The notes beneath the pieces were generated by a model, which worked only from the letters and a program-made list of their open reading frames with translations, did not search any database and had not been told where the DNA came from. Positions 9,991 to 21,599 of a DNA stretch of 64,000 nt are shown one piece after another. The DNA comes from Aphrocallistes beatrix. Lineage: Eukaryota; Porifera; Hexactinellida; Sceptrulophora; Aphrocallistidae. The stretch lies in assembly GCA_963281255.1 (NCBI GenBank), contig OY725488.1:5739524-5803523 (forward strand), read 5' to 3'. The translations under genes were made by a program, and so were the position numbers. Numbering within the stretch: the stretch's first letter is position 1; each line of letters starts with the position of its first letter.

Positions 9991-10145
9991 GTTAAATTCA
10001 CAATAAAAAAGGTGACCATGACGGCATACCCATGTTGAGAAGCATTTTGAAAGCTAATCTCAAGCATATCTTATATATAGTAAACAAAAGTAACAAGTAA
10101 TTAATCATTCAGTTTTGAAAAACGATATTTAGAATCTACACCCCT

Positions 10146-10261
10146 AAAAAGCCCCCTGCAGACGGAATAGAGCGTGCTCTCCTGAGATGGTACCATACAT
10201 GAATGTGACGTCACAATCTCAGAAAATGTGGAAGCACACTCTGTCTGTGGGGGACTTTTTT
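10146..10261. repeat. Short foldback MITE, relative of 1696-1814
   Basis: Termini AAAAAGCCCCCTGCAGACGG and GTCTGTGGGGGACTTTTTT; GAAGCACACTC precedes the right end as in the copy at 1696. The centre holds GTGACGTCAC. Confidence 0.7.
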
Positions 10262-10424
10262 CGCCACTAATTATGAGTATGATATACTTTTACGACAAAA
10301 CGTGGATTCATGTTTTTGCTGTGTCATCATGACGTTAACATAATATTGTAGAGACATCCATGCTGAACATTTTATCACTCATTAGTTTTATCCTAATCAA
10401 GGGCCATACTAAGAGTTTCCTGAT

Positions 10425-11170
10425 TCAAGCAGTTTAATAACTTCCCCCAGTCATCCTTGTCGATGGTCGAGACCGCCTCAAAATAAGTATCCATGGCATG
10501 CCTTTGACTTTAGGGAACAAAAAGAAGTCCTAAGGGGCTATAGAGGATGTGGAAGTATATGAACCCCTTCTGACTCTAAAAAATCCAAGTTCGAATAGCA
10601 GTGTGAGCTGGTGCATTACCGTGGTGCCATAGTAATCCTCGAGTTCTACCTTTTGGTCGTCGTTGACACCAAGCTAGGAGAACCCTCCCTCCCCTGGGAC
10701 CGCCCCTGCCTCTGGCCTACCTAATTTTAGTGGGAGGCGGTTGATCTTGCCCACACCATACCATTGATTGTCGTTTAGATCTGGATCATAATGATATCCA
10801 GGTTTCATCACCAGTGACGATTTAGAAGCACCACGGTTGAATTTTCGAAGCATACACCAATTCCCTGGAGTTCATCTTTTTGGAAATCGGTTAGAAAATG
10901 GGAGACCCATCGGGCAGCTAGTTTTCTGAGACCAAATAGTCGTGAATGATCGATTGTGCTACTACCGATCCAATCCCCACATACCCCTCAATGTCCTCGA
11001 TAGTGATCTTTGAATTTTCTTCAACCAATTCCCGTACTTTGTCAACATTTTCAGGACAGGTCGCCGTTGATGGACGCCCACTCCTAGGGTCATCTTCGAG
11101 TGAAGGGCTACCACGTTTGAAGTTGCCATACCAGTCATATACAGTTGTTCTAGAAGGTGCTTGATCTCCA
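10425..11170 (-). pseudogene. Mariner transposase relic
   Basis: Read on the minus strand in shifting frames: an N-terminal helix-turn-helix part (RSGRPSTATCPENVDKVREL near 11060) followed by VTGDETW near 10820, then HGNAPAHT near 10610 and DFFLFPKVKG near 10510. These are the ordered landmarks of mariner D,D34D transposases. Several frameshifts, stops and a divergent patch near 10660-10740 show it is dead. No terminal repeats were recognised. Confidence 0.85.
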
Positions 11171-11318
11171 AAACATCTTGTCGGCTTTCAAGCAGTTTTG
11201 TTGACTTAAACTATCTTTAAAATCATAAAAATCATGGCCCAGAAATGTTCTCGTAGTTCCATCAAATAAATTGATAAAGTACCAAATGTAGATATTGAAA
11301 AAGTCATAAATATTCATT

Positions 11319-12992
11319 TTACAAAAAGGGGAGAATAACGCTCATGATTGCAAGACCGATACAAATCAATGCTACAAAGCTGATAATGATAAGAACTAGA
11401 TTATTCGAGTACCAACCAGAATAGGGAGTTCTAGCTTCTACGTCGAATAGGAACTTTAGAAATTGGTTATTAAAAGCTGTCCTTCGATGCGAAGGCGATT
11501 TGTGGCGTCGAGGTGACACTGGTTGATCTGAAATATGACTCTCTGTGCCGACACTCACATCATGGTTTTCAAATATCGTTGACACATATTCGGAATTCTC
11601 TAATTTCTGAATACAGAGACGTTTCGATTGGAACTGGAACAAAATGGGAAAAATGAACAGTATTAGAAATGCAAACAGTCCTGCGAACTTAAGTACTGTC
11701 ACCAAGTTTGATATAAAAATAGCTCCAATCAAGGGAGTAACTGCGATAACGAATCGAAACAAGAGTTTTCCAATGCGATCCTTCCACGTTTTCATAGCCT
11801 CAGACGTGTCACGACACATCAGCACTGAATATATATTATTAGAATTTATGATTACCCCCAGTGGATAAGCAGAGATAGTGTCTAGCGTGGGAAAAAGGAT
11901 GATGAAGTAGGATACGATTCTCACTGCAATGTTGCTGTTAGCGCCTGTGAAGTAATTCCATCCTAGAGCAGCATTCTCATTGGTGAGACTGAGAAAAGCG
12001 AATGATACCAGAATACCTATAAGTGTGTAGAAACTCCACGTTGTGACGAAGGTTGCAATTAGCATAGCTTTTAAATGTTTCTTGGGTACCACAGGATGTG
12101 CGAATGAGGGAATCCCTTGGTGTAGACTTTGAGCATAGATTAGAACAGGGAGGGTCACTATCCACCACTTCATATTAAACCTTGACAACAATAGCGTGCT
12201 TGTGGTATTTGTGTATTTGACTTCAGGGAGGAGAGAAGTGTTCGTGCTGAGGCTATTATGGATGATGATGTAGGTTGAAAATGATATGATTGAAATGAGT
12301 GCAATGAATCTTAAAATGGAGAATATTGTCTGAATGTATTTCTGCTCGTTCAGCTCCAAAAGAGAGAGTAATACGACTATAACCCCAAATACAGAGACAC
12401 AAACCTGATACCAGTGATAGCAGCGCGTGTCCGCAGGGAAGTATTGCATGGTGAAGTCTCTCTCATGACATTGCGCAATCACGGACGCATTCACTGGTAT
12501 GTTAGTGGACCATGAGGTCCCCACAATTGTCACGGAGCTCCATAGGCTCGAATAGATTAGCAACAAGATAGCGAAGATAATTTGGGCAGCTTTGCCGAAC
12601 ATCATTCTACATAGTTCTGTCATTTCAAACTTTCGCTCGCTTGAAATGAAGTAGATATTTTCTTGAATGGCAGTGTTATTCTCAGAATTGTCATTCAATA
12701 AGTCTTCTCCTTCACTCCCTGACCGTAGCTTGTTCAGAACTCGAGCTCTTGCTAGAATTTCCAACATCCACAGCGCAGTAATGCACCCACACACGGATAG
12801 TATTGTCAGTGTCGCAATGCTAGGAATTACCCCAGCGTGATAAAATGTGAATGGTATTCCAAGAAACCCTGTCCCCACAATGAAGTTTAAGTTGTAGAAG
12901 TAGCCAATGACGGCATTGAATTGATGTGGCGCTAATTTTCTGCCACGTAGAATGTTCGGAGTCTCCATCCTACCTACGATCTCATAGAGCAC
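11319..12992 (-). CDS. TMEM104: Multi-pass membrane protein, TMEM104-like (AAAP transporter fold)
   Basis: An intronless frame of 557 residues with about eleven hydrophobic segments. Near residue 30 YFYNLNFIVGTGFLGIP is the amino-acid/auxin permease-like first helix. The loop with EMTELCRMMFGKA, the DTRCYHWYQ region, LNEQKYIQTIFSILRFIAL, and LIYAQSLHQGIPS then PVVPKKHL occur in the order seen in TMEM104. A long hydrophilic loop (about residues 455-515) precedes the last helix. Family members are predicted amino-acid transporters; the substrate of TMEM104 is not something I can state. Met 9 is an alternative start. Assignment rests on recalled motif order and would be tested by a reciprocal search against SLC36/SLC38. 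Confidence 0.75.
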   Translation of the reverse strand: MLYEIVGRMETPNILRGRKLAPHQFNAVIGYFYNLNFIVGTGFLGIPFTFYHAGVIPSIATLTILSVCGCITALWMLEILARARVLNKLRSGSEGEDLLNDNSENNTAIQENIYFISSERKFEMTELCRMMFGKAAQIIFAILLLIYSSLWSSVTIVGTSWSTNIPVNASVIAQCHERDFTMQYFPADTRCYHWYQVCVSVFGVIVVLLSLLELNEQKYIQTIFSILRFIALISIISFSTYIIIHNSLSTNTSLLPEVKYTNTTSTLLLSRFNMKWWIVTLPVLIYAQSLHQGIPSFAHPVVPKKHLKAMLIATFVTTWSFYTLIGILVSFAFLSLTNENAALGWNYFTGANSNIAVRIVSYFIILFPTLDTISAYPLGVIINSNNIYSVLMCRDTSEAMKTWKDRIGKLLFRFVIAVTPLIGAIFISNLVTVLKFAGLFAFLILFIFPILFQFQSKRLCIQKLENSEYVSTIFENHDVSVGTESHISDQPVSPRRHKSPSHRRTAFNNQFLKFLFDVEARTPYSGWYSNNLVLIIISFVALICIGLAIMSVILPFL

Positions 12993-13797
12993 TTGAACGA
13001 ATGTTACTCTCGCGGATTCTTTGTACCTTTAGATCTGGTTGTTATAGAGTTTACAAATAGGTAGTTTACAAGTGCTGTAAGTATTAACTTCTACATACAA
13101 TTGTTATACAGTAGATACAATTACTAGCTTTAGAAACCTGATTATCGCATCATCTTTTAATTGTTTACAGCCTAGATGCCTAGCTACTTATTATCCAAGA
13201 GACTGATCAAAGTGGCCGTCAGTGGTGTTTTGCTAAAAAATAAGTGGGGAGGCTCCAATGTTTATGATCAAAACCCTGGTAACGAAGTTTTAACGATATT
13301 TAATTAGTTTGGATCAAGAACTAAGTTTGGCATATAGATTCGTGAGTTTTGCTTGGCCGTCCTACACCGTCCTACAGAGCATAGGCGCACAGGGGGGGCG
13401 CGCACCCACAGAAAATGTTGAAGGGGGGCACAAGAATGGGCGGTATTACCGTGCCCTCCACTCTAGATAAAAATGAAATATATTCAAGGACAGAATAAAT
13501 CTAAAATCATTCAAAAATGGCATCTGTTGTTCCATTCCGCCCTTGAGGCAACCTGGTTCTGTCTCATTGATATGCTTTGTGAATCTCTCCATTCATCTAC
13601 TCCGTCTTGTATATCGATTTCATCTAAAAGGTCAGCGGACGTGACAGATTGCTCCGTGGGTGAAACGGGCTTAACCACAGGTGCTTCTGAGGTATGTGCG
13701 CAGCCTCCTCATAACAGAGAAGGCGCGCTCAAGTAGTTGAAGCTTGAACAAGGAGAAGACGTAAACAGGAGTAAACGTTGGTAGGACAACCCGCAAC

Positions 13798-13942
13798 CAG
13801 TGGCGTAGCCAGGGGGGGGGGCAGCCGGGGCCAGGCCCCGGTATGGACCCCACCGCTTCAGTATTTCTGCATAGCAGGCCCGCTGAAATATTTGAGTGCC
13901 CCAGGTGTCCCAGGTTGAGATCAACGTCTGGCTACGCCACTG
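13798..13942. mobile_element. hAT-type MITE nested in the hAT transposase (145 bp)
   Basis: Termini CAGTGGCGTAGCCAGG and CTGGCTACGCCACTG with an exact 8 bp duplication CCCGCAAC (13790-13797, 13943-13950). Removing it and one duplication rejoins the transposase frame in the dimerisation region. Confidence 0.9.
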
Positions 13943-14407
13943 CCCGCAACATGGAATCAACCTGAAAGTCTGACACAAAGTCCTCAACATGCCATTCATT
14001 TCTGTCCGGTTTGATCAGCCTTATTGTCTTCACCTCGCGTCTAAGGGTTTCTGAATCCACACCAGCTGTAAACACCTCACCCACCGTCCGGATTGCCACC
14101 TCTGAATCCTCGGTCCCAGGATAACGAATCAGAACATCTTCTGGAGCAACAATAGCCTCATCCACATGGAAGCGTTCTTCGAGCTCATCGAGAGCAGTTT
14201 TAGAGAGATCCTTATACTTTGATAAGATTTACGTCTCGATGTCTGCCTCAGTAACTGGAACGATTCTCCTTGCCCAACGACATATCCCCGAAATTTAATT
14301 TTGACCGCGTGGAACAGTTGGTGCCTCTAGGTTCATCTCCTCGGATGTAGCCTTACACTCGCGGTAGAACTCACCTCCCTCGATAGCAGCTTCAAGCCGC
14401 AGTAGTG

Positions 14408-14762
14408 GGGAAACGGAATTTTCGTCGCGGAACTTTCGTCGCCCGGAACTTTCGTCGCTCAACGTTTAGTTATTATTATTATTAACGTATGTAATTGATT
14501 ATTGTTAACGGATATAATTTCGCCTCATTAGTGACTAAAATAAACGGGTACTAATGTGTAGGAAGGGAAGTTGAGGCTTTTTGAGTGGAGTGTGTTTGAA
14601 AGTATGGTTGAGGGCTTTTGATTGAGAAATAAGTAAGTGCGAAAGGGGTATCGTGATGAAAATTCCAGGGGCAAAAGTTCCGCTACCAGTTGTCCGGTAA
14701 CTAATGTTCAGAGGACGAAATGTCCGCGATGAAATGCCCGGGCGACGAAAGTTCCGCCATTC
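14408..14762. mobile_element. Nested element with CGACGAAAGTTCC words (355 bp)
   Basis: Termini GGGAAACGGAATTTTCGTCG and CGACGAAAGTTCCGCCATTC, flanked by GTAGTG on both sides (14402-14407, 14763-14768). Short copies of GGAACTTTCGTCGC repeat inside the left end and GACGAAATGTCCG near the right. Superfamily uncertain; the apparent duplication is 6 bp. Confidence 0.75.
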
Positions 14763-15970
14763 GTAGTGTCGCTAGCGTCGATGACGTTTTGGTCTCTGAA
14801 ATAGTTATGTTGACTCCATGAACTCACTTATGTACTGGATGCACTATCTCGAACAGTCGCATCAGCGTCTTCAAGGAAAAGAGCACAGAGAAGTCGCTCA
14901 GGTTGTTAATGTGAATTAGGGCTGATGTCTTGTCTTGTCTTTTTCCTTCCAAGATTTGCTGCTGGAACCAATCCAGCAGATGTGTACAGTTCTGAGTAAA
15001 GCTCGCACCGCCGGCATCCTCAAGACCCATCGCGTTGGACACAACTTCTTCAACTTTTCAGTCTCCGCAGAATCCTCCAGTCCGTTCTCGAATTCCGAAA
15101 ACGATGCAAGGCGTCTCGGGCTGCTCTTAACATAGACAGTCAGTGACTGCACAATGCCAAGACATCTCTTCATTGCCGCACCCTGTCTCACTGCCTCTTG
15201 CAGGACGAGGTTAAGGCAGTGACCCTTACAGTACGAAAACCGTGCAAAAGGATCCTTGTTTCCCAGGCGGGTTCGGACTCCCTTATTCTTTCCGGTCATG
15301 GAAGCTGCGCCATCAAATGCCATCCCGCGAGAGTGGAGAGGAGGCTTGAGGCATAAATTGATATGTTTTGAAAACTAAACAACAAATTGGAAATTGAATA
15401 TTCATATAATACTCTTGATTCTTGAATATGAGCATAGATATGACTCATATATTTTGTCTCTACAGTGGTCGGATGACTGAAGACATTGCGAGGGGTGGAA
15501 GTTCAAACGAGATTTTTTTCCAATACCATTACCAATTTATGAAAATGGGTATGGAATTGTTGCTCTACTGACTACTCCAAGAATGGTTACAATCGATATG
15601 AGTATCTAAGGATCGATTTTTTTTCTGGGGGACAAGCCCCCCAGACCCCCCTTATAGTCGCTCGATTCACTCGCTCCGCGCCCCCCCAAGTTTCACCCCA
15701 TAGCGGTATAACTTTGCGCCCATGCTACAGAGGTAGTCATCGTCATAGATAATTGAGCCTCATGTTGGACCTCAGGGAACAAATAAATACAAAATGCAAT
15801 GAATAGAGATTGTTAACAAGAATATTATAATTATTATTAGAATTACACAACTGGTTATTGCTATGAATTAATTAATTTTGTTTAGTTATAATGAATGGAA
15901 TATTACGTCTGTTATTAGTTACAGTTTAAACTTATTAATTCAATAGTAATTTATAATAATTTAATAATAA

Positions 15971-16050
15971 CAAGCCCGCTTCGCTTGCTTGCGCTGCGCG
16001 GCTTGTAGACACCGTGTCCGCTGAGTCTCCCTGCAAGGTGCCTGGGGATA
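15971..16050 (-). repeat. 3' end of a Helitron-like element
   Basis: Carries CAAGCCCGCTTCGCTTGCTT and GCGCTGCGCGGCTTG, the GC-rich hairpin end shared with the copies at 51326, 59349, 60325 and 60819. The remainder of the element is not attached. Confidence 0.7.
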
Positions 16051-16109
16051 TCAAAGAAACGGTTGATTGCTTTCTATTTCTCAACTAAAAAAATCATTTA
16101 TCTACGATA

Positions 16110-16620
16110 AATCATGAATTCAGGCCTGCAGAAGAAAACTAGGTCCATGATAAATGGAATTCGAAATCTACACCCATAAAAACCCATGTCAACCGTTGAA
16201 AGCTAGCCTCTAGCATATTTTTCAAAATTCGTCAAATGGCATGAAAATATACACATAAAATTTTTATTGCTATAACTATAATAAATTAAGATCTATATAG
16301 TAAGTTATTGCTTTGAAGTATTAATAACAGTGACAGTCTATTATAGACATTATACAATGATTTCTATTGTGAGTGAAGCCATATATACGTATTGTGTAGG
16401 TGTGAAAATTGTTTTCCATTTTTTTGCAGAGGTGTGAAAATTTCGCTTAGATCTTCGAACTTAAAAACGCTAGGTCACAATAGTAGAACTCGACCCAGTT
16501 TCTAATATACCTCCCGAATTTATTACTTTATGGAACTACGTAATATATTAATGAAGCCATATATGATACGTATATTGGAGATGTGTGAAAATTTGTTTAG
16601 ATATTTGGACTAGTTTAGTG
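16110..16620 (-). repeat. Dispersed repeat E, copy 1
   Basis: Contains GAAATCTACACCC, CCATGTCAACC, the pair of GGTGTGAAAAT words and TTTTTTGCAGAGGTGTGAAA in the order found at 61495-62090 and, reversed, at 58290-58905. No open frame. Confidence 0.7.
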
Positions 16621-16875
16621 ACTCACCATTTGACATCTATTTCCAATTTTCATGCAACAGTCCTGTTGCATGAGATTCTGACCCGCGTGGGATTTTGACC
16701 CATTGATAGCTTTTTCATTTTTTAGACTAAGTAACATTTCCTCCATGGTACTTATTATTGACTATATAATTATCTTCACATCATAAACTTTCATTCTAAC
16801 TTTATCTCTTTTTTCTAGATTGCTTTACTCAACCTTCTATTTACGAATTTACTTCGAACTGACATTGACTCTATC

Positions 16876-18985
16876 ATGAACGTGAACGAGTACCAGCAAA
16901 TTCAGAGTTCTCTCTTTCAAGGATTCAAGTGATCGATATAAGAAAAATATTTTTGTCAGAAGGTACACAGAGTATTATCTACAACAAACTTGTAAAAGTA
17001 AGTTAAAATACGACAGAATTCAAACTAGCTTTTATCAACTCTTTGCTATTATTGAATCTTGGTCACCAATATTTTTCAATTTTACTAATCATGCAAATCG
17101 TATGTATCCATTCATTTTTACTGTCCATATTTTAGAGTGTGAGGAAGAACGGAGAGTCGTGAAATACCTTGAGGTTCCACTTGAATCCGAAATCAATGAT
17201 ATCATCAGCTTCTACCATGACACTACTCGCGCTGGTATCAATACCACCATTGATGGCATTCATAACAAATATGACTGGATCGGCATTCATGAAGATGTTC
17301 GACAATATGTAAGAAATTCCAATTCAATGAATTAGAATGACACTAATAATTTATTGACGTTTTTTTAATCCATTTAGAGGAAAACCTGTCACGATTGCCA
17401 ATCTAATGCAGCACTCCCACCTCAGCCCCAACGAGAACTCCGACCCATTCCACCTCCACAAAATCCCTGAAGTCACTGTGGAATTGATCTAATTTGCAAT
17501 ATGACCCCAGATTCTTTCGGATTTCAGCATATTTTGGTTATTGTCTGCTACCTGAGCAAATTTGTAGTTGCACACCCTCTCAAAACTAAGACATCCAGGG
17601 AGGTATTGAATCGCTTGCAAGATATCTTTCTTACATTTGGAGTTCCTAAAGTTATCCAGAGCGACCAAAGCAAAGAATTCTCGAGCAAGGTATAAACATA
17701 TATTTTTGTAATGAACACCTGTTGGTGCTTAGACATATATAGTTAATCTAATAGTTAATTTTATCATATCTTAAAGAATAAACAAGAGAATACGCCCTCT
17801 TTACTAACTTAATTAAGTACGTCTGGTATACATTGACATTATTTGATATTCACCAGCTTCAACGTAGTGGAAATTCTAAATTAGCTAAATTAGCTGCTCC
17901 TTTTTTTAAGTTAACGTCCCAATTAAGCCAGCATTAATGTGAAGGTGGCATACTTATTTTTAATGTTTTAGGAATTTCAATCAGAACTTGATGTTGAGCT
18001 TAGAAGAACCACCGCTTACCATCCACAAAGCCATGGAAGCGCACAATAAACAATAAAATTATCAAAAGTGTCTTATTTTATTTATCTAACTCCCATATTA
18101 TTAGTTACTCTCTTTTTATTAAATCAACTTTGAATTATAGTAAAATTTACAAATTGAGGAGTAATGCAGATACAGAATGGACAGCAAAACTACAACCAGT
18201 AGTTTTGTCAGCAAATACTCAGAAAAAACGGTCTACAGGGTACACTCCATTCTATCTTATGTTTGGAAGAGATTATGATTCCTCTAACCTCTCAACTTGA
18301 TTACCTCATCATCAAATATCAACGACCGTTCTGAGCCAAATGAATACGATTCTACTGATCCAGGATCCCCCAACTTTATACCATTTCAATGACTATTGAC
18401 GAAACAGATCCTATGAGCTACCAAATACTGATGATGAGTGGATGAAATAAATAGATGAAACTCGTGATATTGACAGAATGTTTGCTATCGACAACATCAT
18501 AAAGGAACATAAGATTCAAAAACGGAATTTTGACCGTAAACTAAAAGTGAGTAATTCTTATTTTTAGTGTTTGGTTCCAATAACAGAAAGTAATGACAAT
18601 GATGATAGCATCACCAAGAGCATATTTTCTCAAAAGAAACTTTGCAATTCGCATAACTTCTCACACAAAATATTTTCTGTTGACGTAAATTCAATTCATC
18701 ATGACTCAAAAATCTTTATTTATTATTAATTAACTAAGTAGCTAAATTTGAATCGGAATTCGAGGAAGGCCAAGTACTTGTACACAATATCAAAAAATCC
18801 CAACATCGTGCCCAACCAAAAATGCAAAGAAATATCTTGGATCATATTCAGTAGATAAAGTGACACCAAGCCATTTATTGCACATACGCATTTCAACAGC
18901 AAAAAGACAACTAAGATACCAATTCACCTTTCTCGAATATATCATAAACGCACAAATTCTATAGTTAGTGAAAAAATATTAGTAA
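16876..18985 (+). pseudogene. Ginger-type integrase gene, decayed, with introns
   Basis: An integrase can be followed in order: a start region with NVNEYQQIQSSLF; an H2C2 zinc-binding part (17130-17310, IISFYHDTTRAG then NKYDWIGIHEDV) completed after a 67 bp GT-AG intron by KTCHDCQ; a catalytic core with GIDLICNM and ILVIVCYLSKFVVAHPLKTK; then VPKVIQSDQSKEFSSK. A second GT-AG intron (17692 to 17971) is followed by TTAYHPQSHG. The third catalytic acidic residue after HPQSHG is lost to a stop. Later pieces (STGYTPFYLMFGRD near 18235; QKRNFDRKLK near 18510; EEGQVLVHNIKKS near 18765) match the tail of such integrases. Stops and frameshifts throughout. Ginger transposases are a known family of DNA transposons related to LTR-retrotransposon integrases. 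Confidence 0.78.
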
Positions 18986-19139
18986 TTTTTAATTAAAATG
19001 CTATCAATTCCTACAAATTTGATAATTTTATTTTAGGATACGGAGACATCCATCAATTCTATTCGTGAGGAATATTAGTATCGTTAAGTTATTTACTTTG
19101 AAGTTAATTTGGATACCTAAATTATATTCTTAGAATCCT

Positions 19140-19913
19140 ATGATAATATGGATACCTTAACATTGGGAGCGACAGAAGAGACTGTAAGAAATTTGATCAA
19201 CTGCGAGACCACATTGCTTCACATATTTGACTAAAAATTATCAACCAGTCGCTGGTTAAATGTTATTTTTCGGATCAGAGGGTAATATCATTCAATTTCT
19301 ACGTACCTTGGACCTATGCAATGATCGCTACATCTCCACCTTTAAATGCCACCAATGCTCAAACACCTTCAACGCCACCTGTATGCTAGTTACCATAGGT
19401 AGCGTCATCACCAACTTAGAGTCTTCAGTTAGTCGCAAACTCCTCCCAAGTAAATGCAAATCTTGTGAGTCAGCAAATTCCATCTTCGAAAGACAATCTG
19501 GCCAATTCAAATCCATTCCTACTCTACTAACAATTGAAATTGAACATCTCCCTAACATCGACAAGCAACTTGCAATATCAGATATCGACAAACAGTTTAC
19601 CATCGGCCATAACCATCAAACACTGCACTACCAACTAGCCGGCTTCTCCATCTTACTCCGAACTCACTTCTATTCTATTCTCAACGACAACGGAACATTC
19701 TATAGATATGACGGGATGAGGACATCAACAACTGAGGCATGGGACTGTGACAACTTCCTTGGGACACTCAATACTGTATTCTACTTCTTGCACTCTTCTT
19801 TTTCTTCTTCATCCGAAATGCTCAAAGGCAAGGCCAGGTACATCGAACCTTGTTTGGACCTCTGCTCGAGGTTATTCAGGCAACGCAATCTCTATCATGG
19901 TGAGCCCAGATAA
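19140..19913 (+). pseudogene. Ubiquitin/SUMO protease-like domain downstream of the integrase
   Basis: An upstream stretch (NLINCETTLLHIFD then stop, then TSRWLN at about 19240) leads into an open frame 19260-19913. That frame has TFKCHQCSNTF, CKSCESANSIFERQSGQFKS, IPTLLTIEIEHLPNID and a C-terminal AGFSILLRTHFYSIL followed by FYRYDGM. Paired cysteines, the late His in THFYSIL and the YDGM strand resemble cysteine proteases of the USP/USPL1 type; some Ginger elements are known to carry protease domains. The catalytic Cys region falls where the frame is broken, so it is probably inactive. A separate host gene is a less likely alternative. Confidence 0.6.
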
Positions 19914-20451
19914 GAACACGTGACCTGCAACAGCGGATCCCAAGTGGCGGAACAAAGTAATTACCACTTCACCACCAGATATCCATCTCAAGTGTATTGC
20001 GGGAGAGGCAACGCAACTGACGAGTCCAAGCCGGGACGAAACACAAAAATTGGGACAGAATAGCAAGCGAGTTTTATATAATACCTTATATATATGTATA
20101 CTTATTATTTAATTGTCTGAGTGAGTATTTTAATTAGAGTCTTATGTCTGGTGTCAACGGTAGGTATCTAAATGATATTATTCTACGCCCTATGTGCTGT
20201 CATAATCCGAATTAAAATGCAGTCTGTATAAAGTTTTTACTATTAATAGTGATTAATTCAGCTTGGGTTAAATGTTCCAATCCATACATAGCGGATTATT
20301 TAACTTGGATGCATATTATAATATAGTCGACTCGACTCTCGTCGTACGAACACAGTTAATAATTATAGCGTAACCTGGATAAATACAAAGTAGTACACTT
20401 TCAAATTACCTATATACAATAGTACACATAAACAAGACGTACACATTTCAA

Positions 20452-21198
20452 GGGGAGCCTGCACATGTCAGAATTTGGAGTTATGATTTTGGCAGAATAT
20501 CTAGTTCTGCACATGTCAGAATCGCTTTTCTAGAGTTCTGCACTTGTCAGAATGAGTTTTTTAGAGTTCTACACTTGTTAGAATGTAATTTCTATAGTTC
20601 TAGTAAATGCTACTCAACCACCTCGTCACGAAATTAAAATGCCACTTTCAGACTCAAATAGACACTATTCCGAACATAAAATGCCCCTTTTCACACCTTT
20701 ATTTTACATATTACTGTCGAAACTGCTCACTTTCGCTCTTCCATTCATTCTAAAAAGAAATAAAATGCCACTCAACCACCCTCCCACGAAACTAGAGTAG
20801 AACTTGACTCCCATTCTAACAAAGTCATAACTCGATAAAACTGATTCTGACATGTGCAGAACTCTATAATAGCCGATTCTGACATGTGCAGAACTCTAGA
20901 AAACCGATTCTGACATGTGCAGAACTCTATAATAGCCGATTCTGACATGTGCAGAACTCTAGAAAACCGATTCTGACATGTGCAGAACTCTATAATAGCC
21001 GATTCTGACATGTGCAGAACTCTAGAAAACCGATTCTGACATGTGCAGAACTCTAGAAAACCGATTCTGACATGTGCAGAACTCTATAATAGCCGATTCT
21101 GACATGTGCAGAACTCTATAATAGCCGATTCTGACAAGTGCAGAACTAATTATTCTGACAAAATCATAACTAGAAATTCTGACATGTGCAGCTCCCCC
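20452..21198. mobile_element. Foldback element A with TTCTGACATGTGCAGAA arrays (747 bp)
   Basis: Exact 8 bp duplication CATTTCAA (20444-20451, 21199-21206). Termini GGGGAGCCTGCACATGTCAG and CTGACATGTGCAGCTCCCCC. Left arm has four degenerate TGTCAGAAT units; right arm has about ten units alternating two 31-32 bp forms (with CTCTAGAAAACCGA or CTCTATAATAGCCGA). The 200 bp core has AAAATGCCACTTTCA, ACTATTCCGAACATAAAATG and CTGCTCACTTTCG, shared with element C at 28775. The minus-strand frame over the array is a repeat artefact. Confidence 0.85.
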
Positions 21199-21599
21199 CA
21201 TTTCAAAGGTCTGGCGTACGTGATAACGAGGGTCGAGGGTCGAATAATCTGCAAAACTAGATTAATAAGGAAGTGAATAAAAAGTTAGATATACCTGTTC
21301 CTTAAAAAATGTCTCAACCGGCTAATTTTATAATATTCGGTACCAAAAACCCTAGAATTTCCCTTGGTTCCTAATAACCACCCCCCTCCCATGCCCCAAT
21401 CCCTCTAACAGACTCGTATTCTTTATTTCACGAAATAAACACCATTCTTCCTCGCGATCCAAATTCAGTTGATCAATTCTCAAATCAATTCAATTTCTAC
21501 TGTTGATCAATTGCAAACCTACCGAATTCGATCAATTGCAAGCCCTCGTTATGTTGTATGTGGTTTTGACTCGACTACGTACATACTCTCACTATTATT

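Larger units (their letters stand above)
13671..15323 (-). pseudogene. hAT transposase remains inside the element
   Basis: The 5' part (15323-14916) shows FDGAASMTGKNKGVRTRL, YCKGHCLNLVLQEAV and CPTRWVLR, landmarks of the hAT catalytic core of the ZMYM/DUF4371 type. The 3' part (13990-13680) ends with LERAFSVMRRLRTYLRST, the hAT dimerisation motif. Between them come a frameshift, stops and a 355 bp insertion; the dimerisation region is cut by a 145 bp MITE. The gene cannot make an active transposase. Confidence 0.82.
13380..15724 (-). mobile_element. hAT transposon, bounded by 8 bp duplication (2345 bp)
   Basis: Termini CATAGGCGCA and TGCGCCCATG (one mismatch in 10) lie directly inside an exact 8 bp duplication CTACAGAG (13372-13379, 15725-15732). 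C-rich/G-rich zones lie inside both ends. The minus strand carries the broken transposase annotated separately. Two other elements are nested within, at 13798-13942 and 14408-14762. Confidence 0.88.

Noticed and set aside
20772-21011. 79-codon frame with repeated CTCQNRFSRVLHMSES
   Set aside because: It is the minus-strand translation of the tandem arm of foldback element A, not a gene.
20452-21198. CRISPR-like array
   Set aside because: Units are contiguous or nearly so, lie in inverted arms of a transposon with a target duplication, and the context is eukaryotic; there are no unique spacers.
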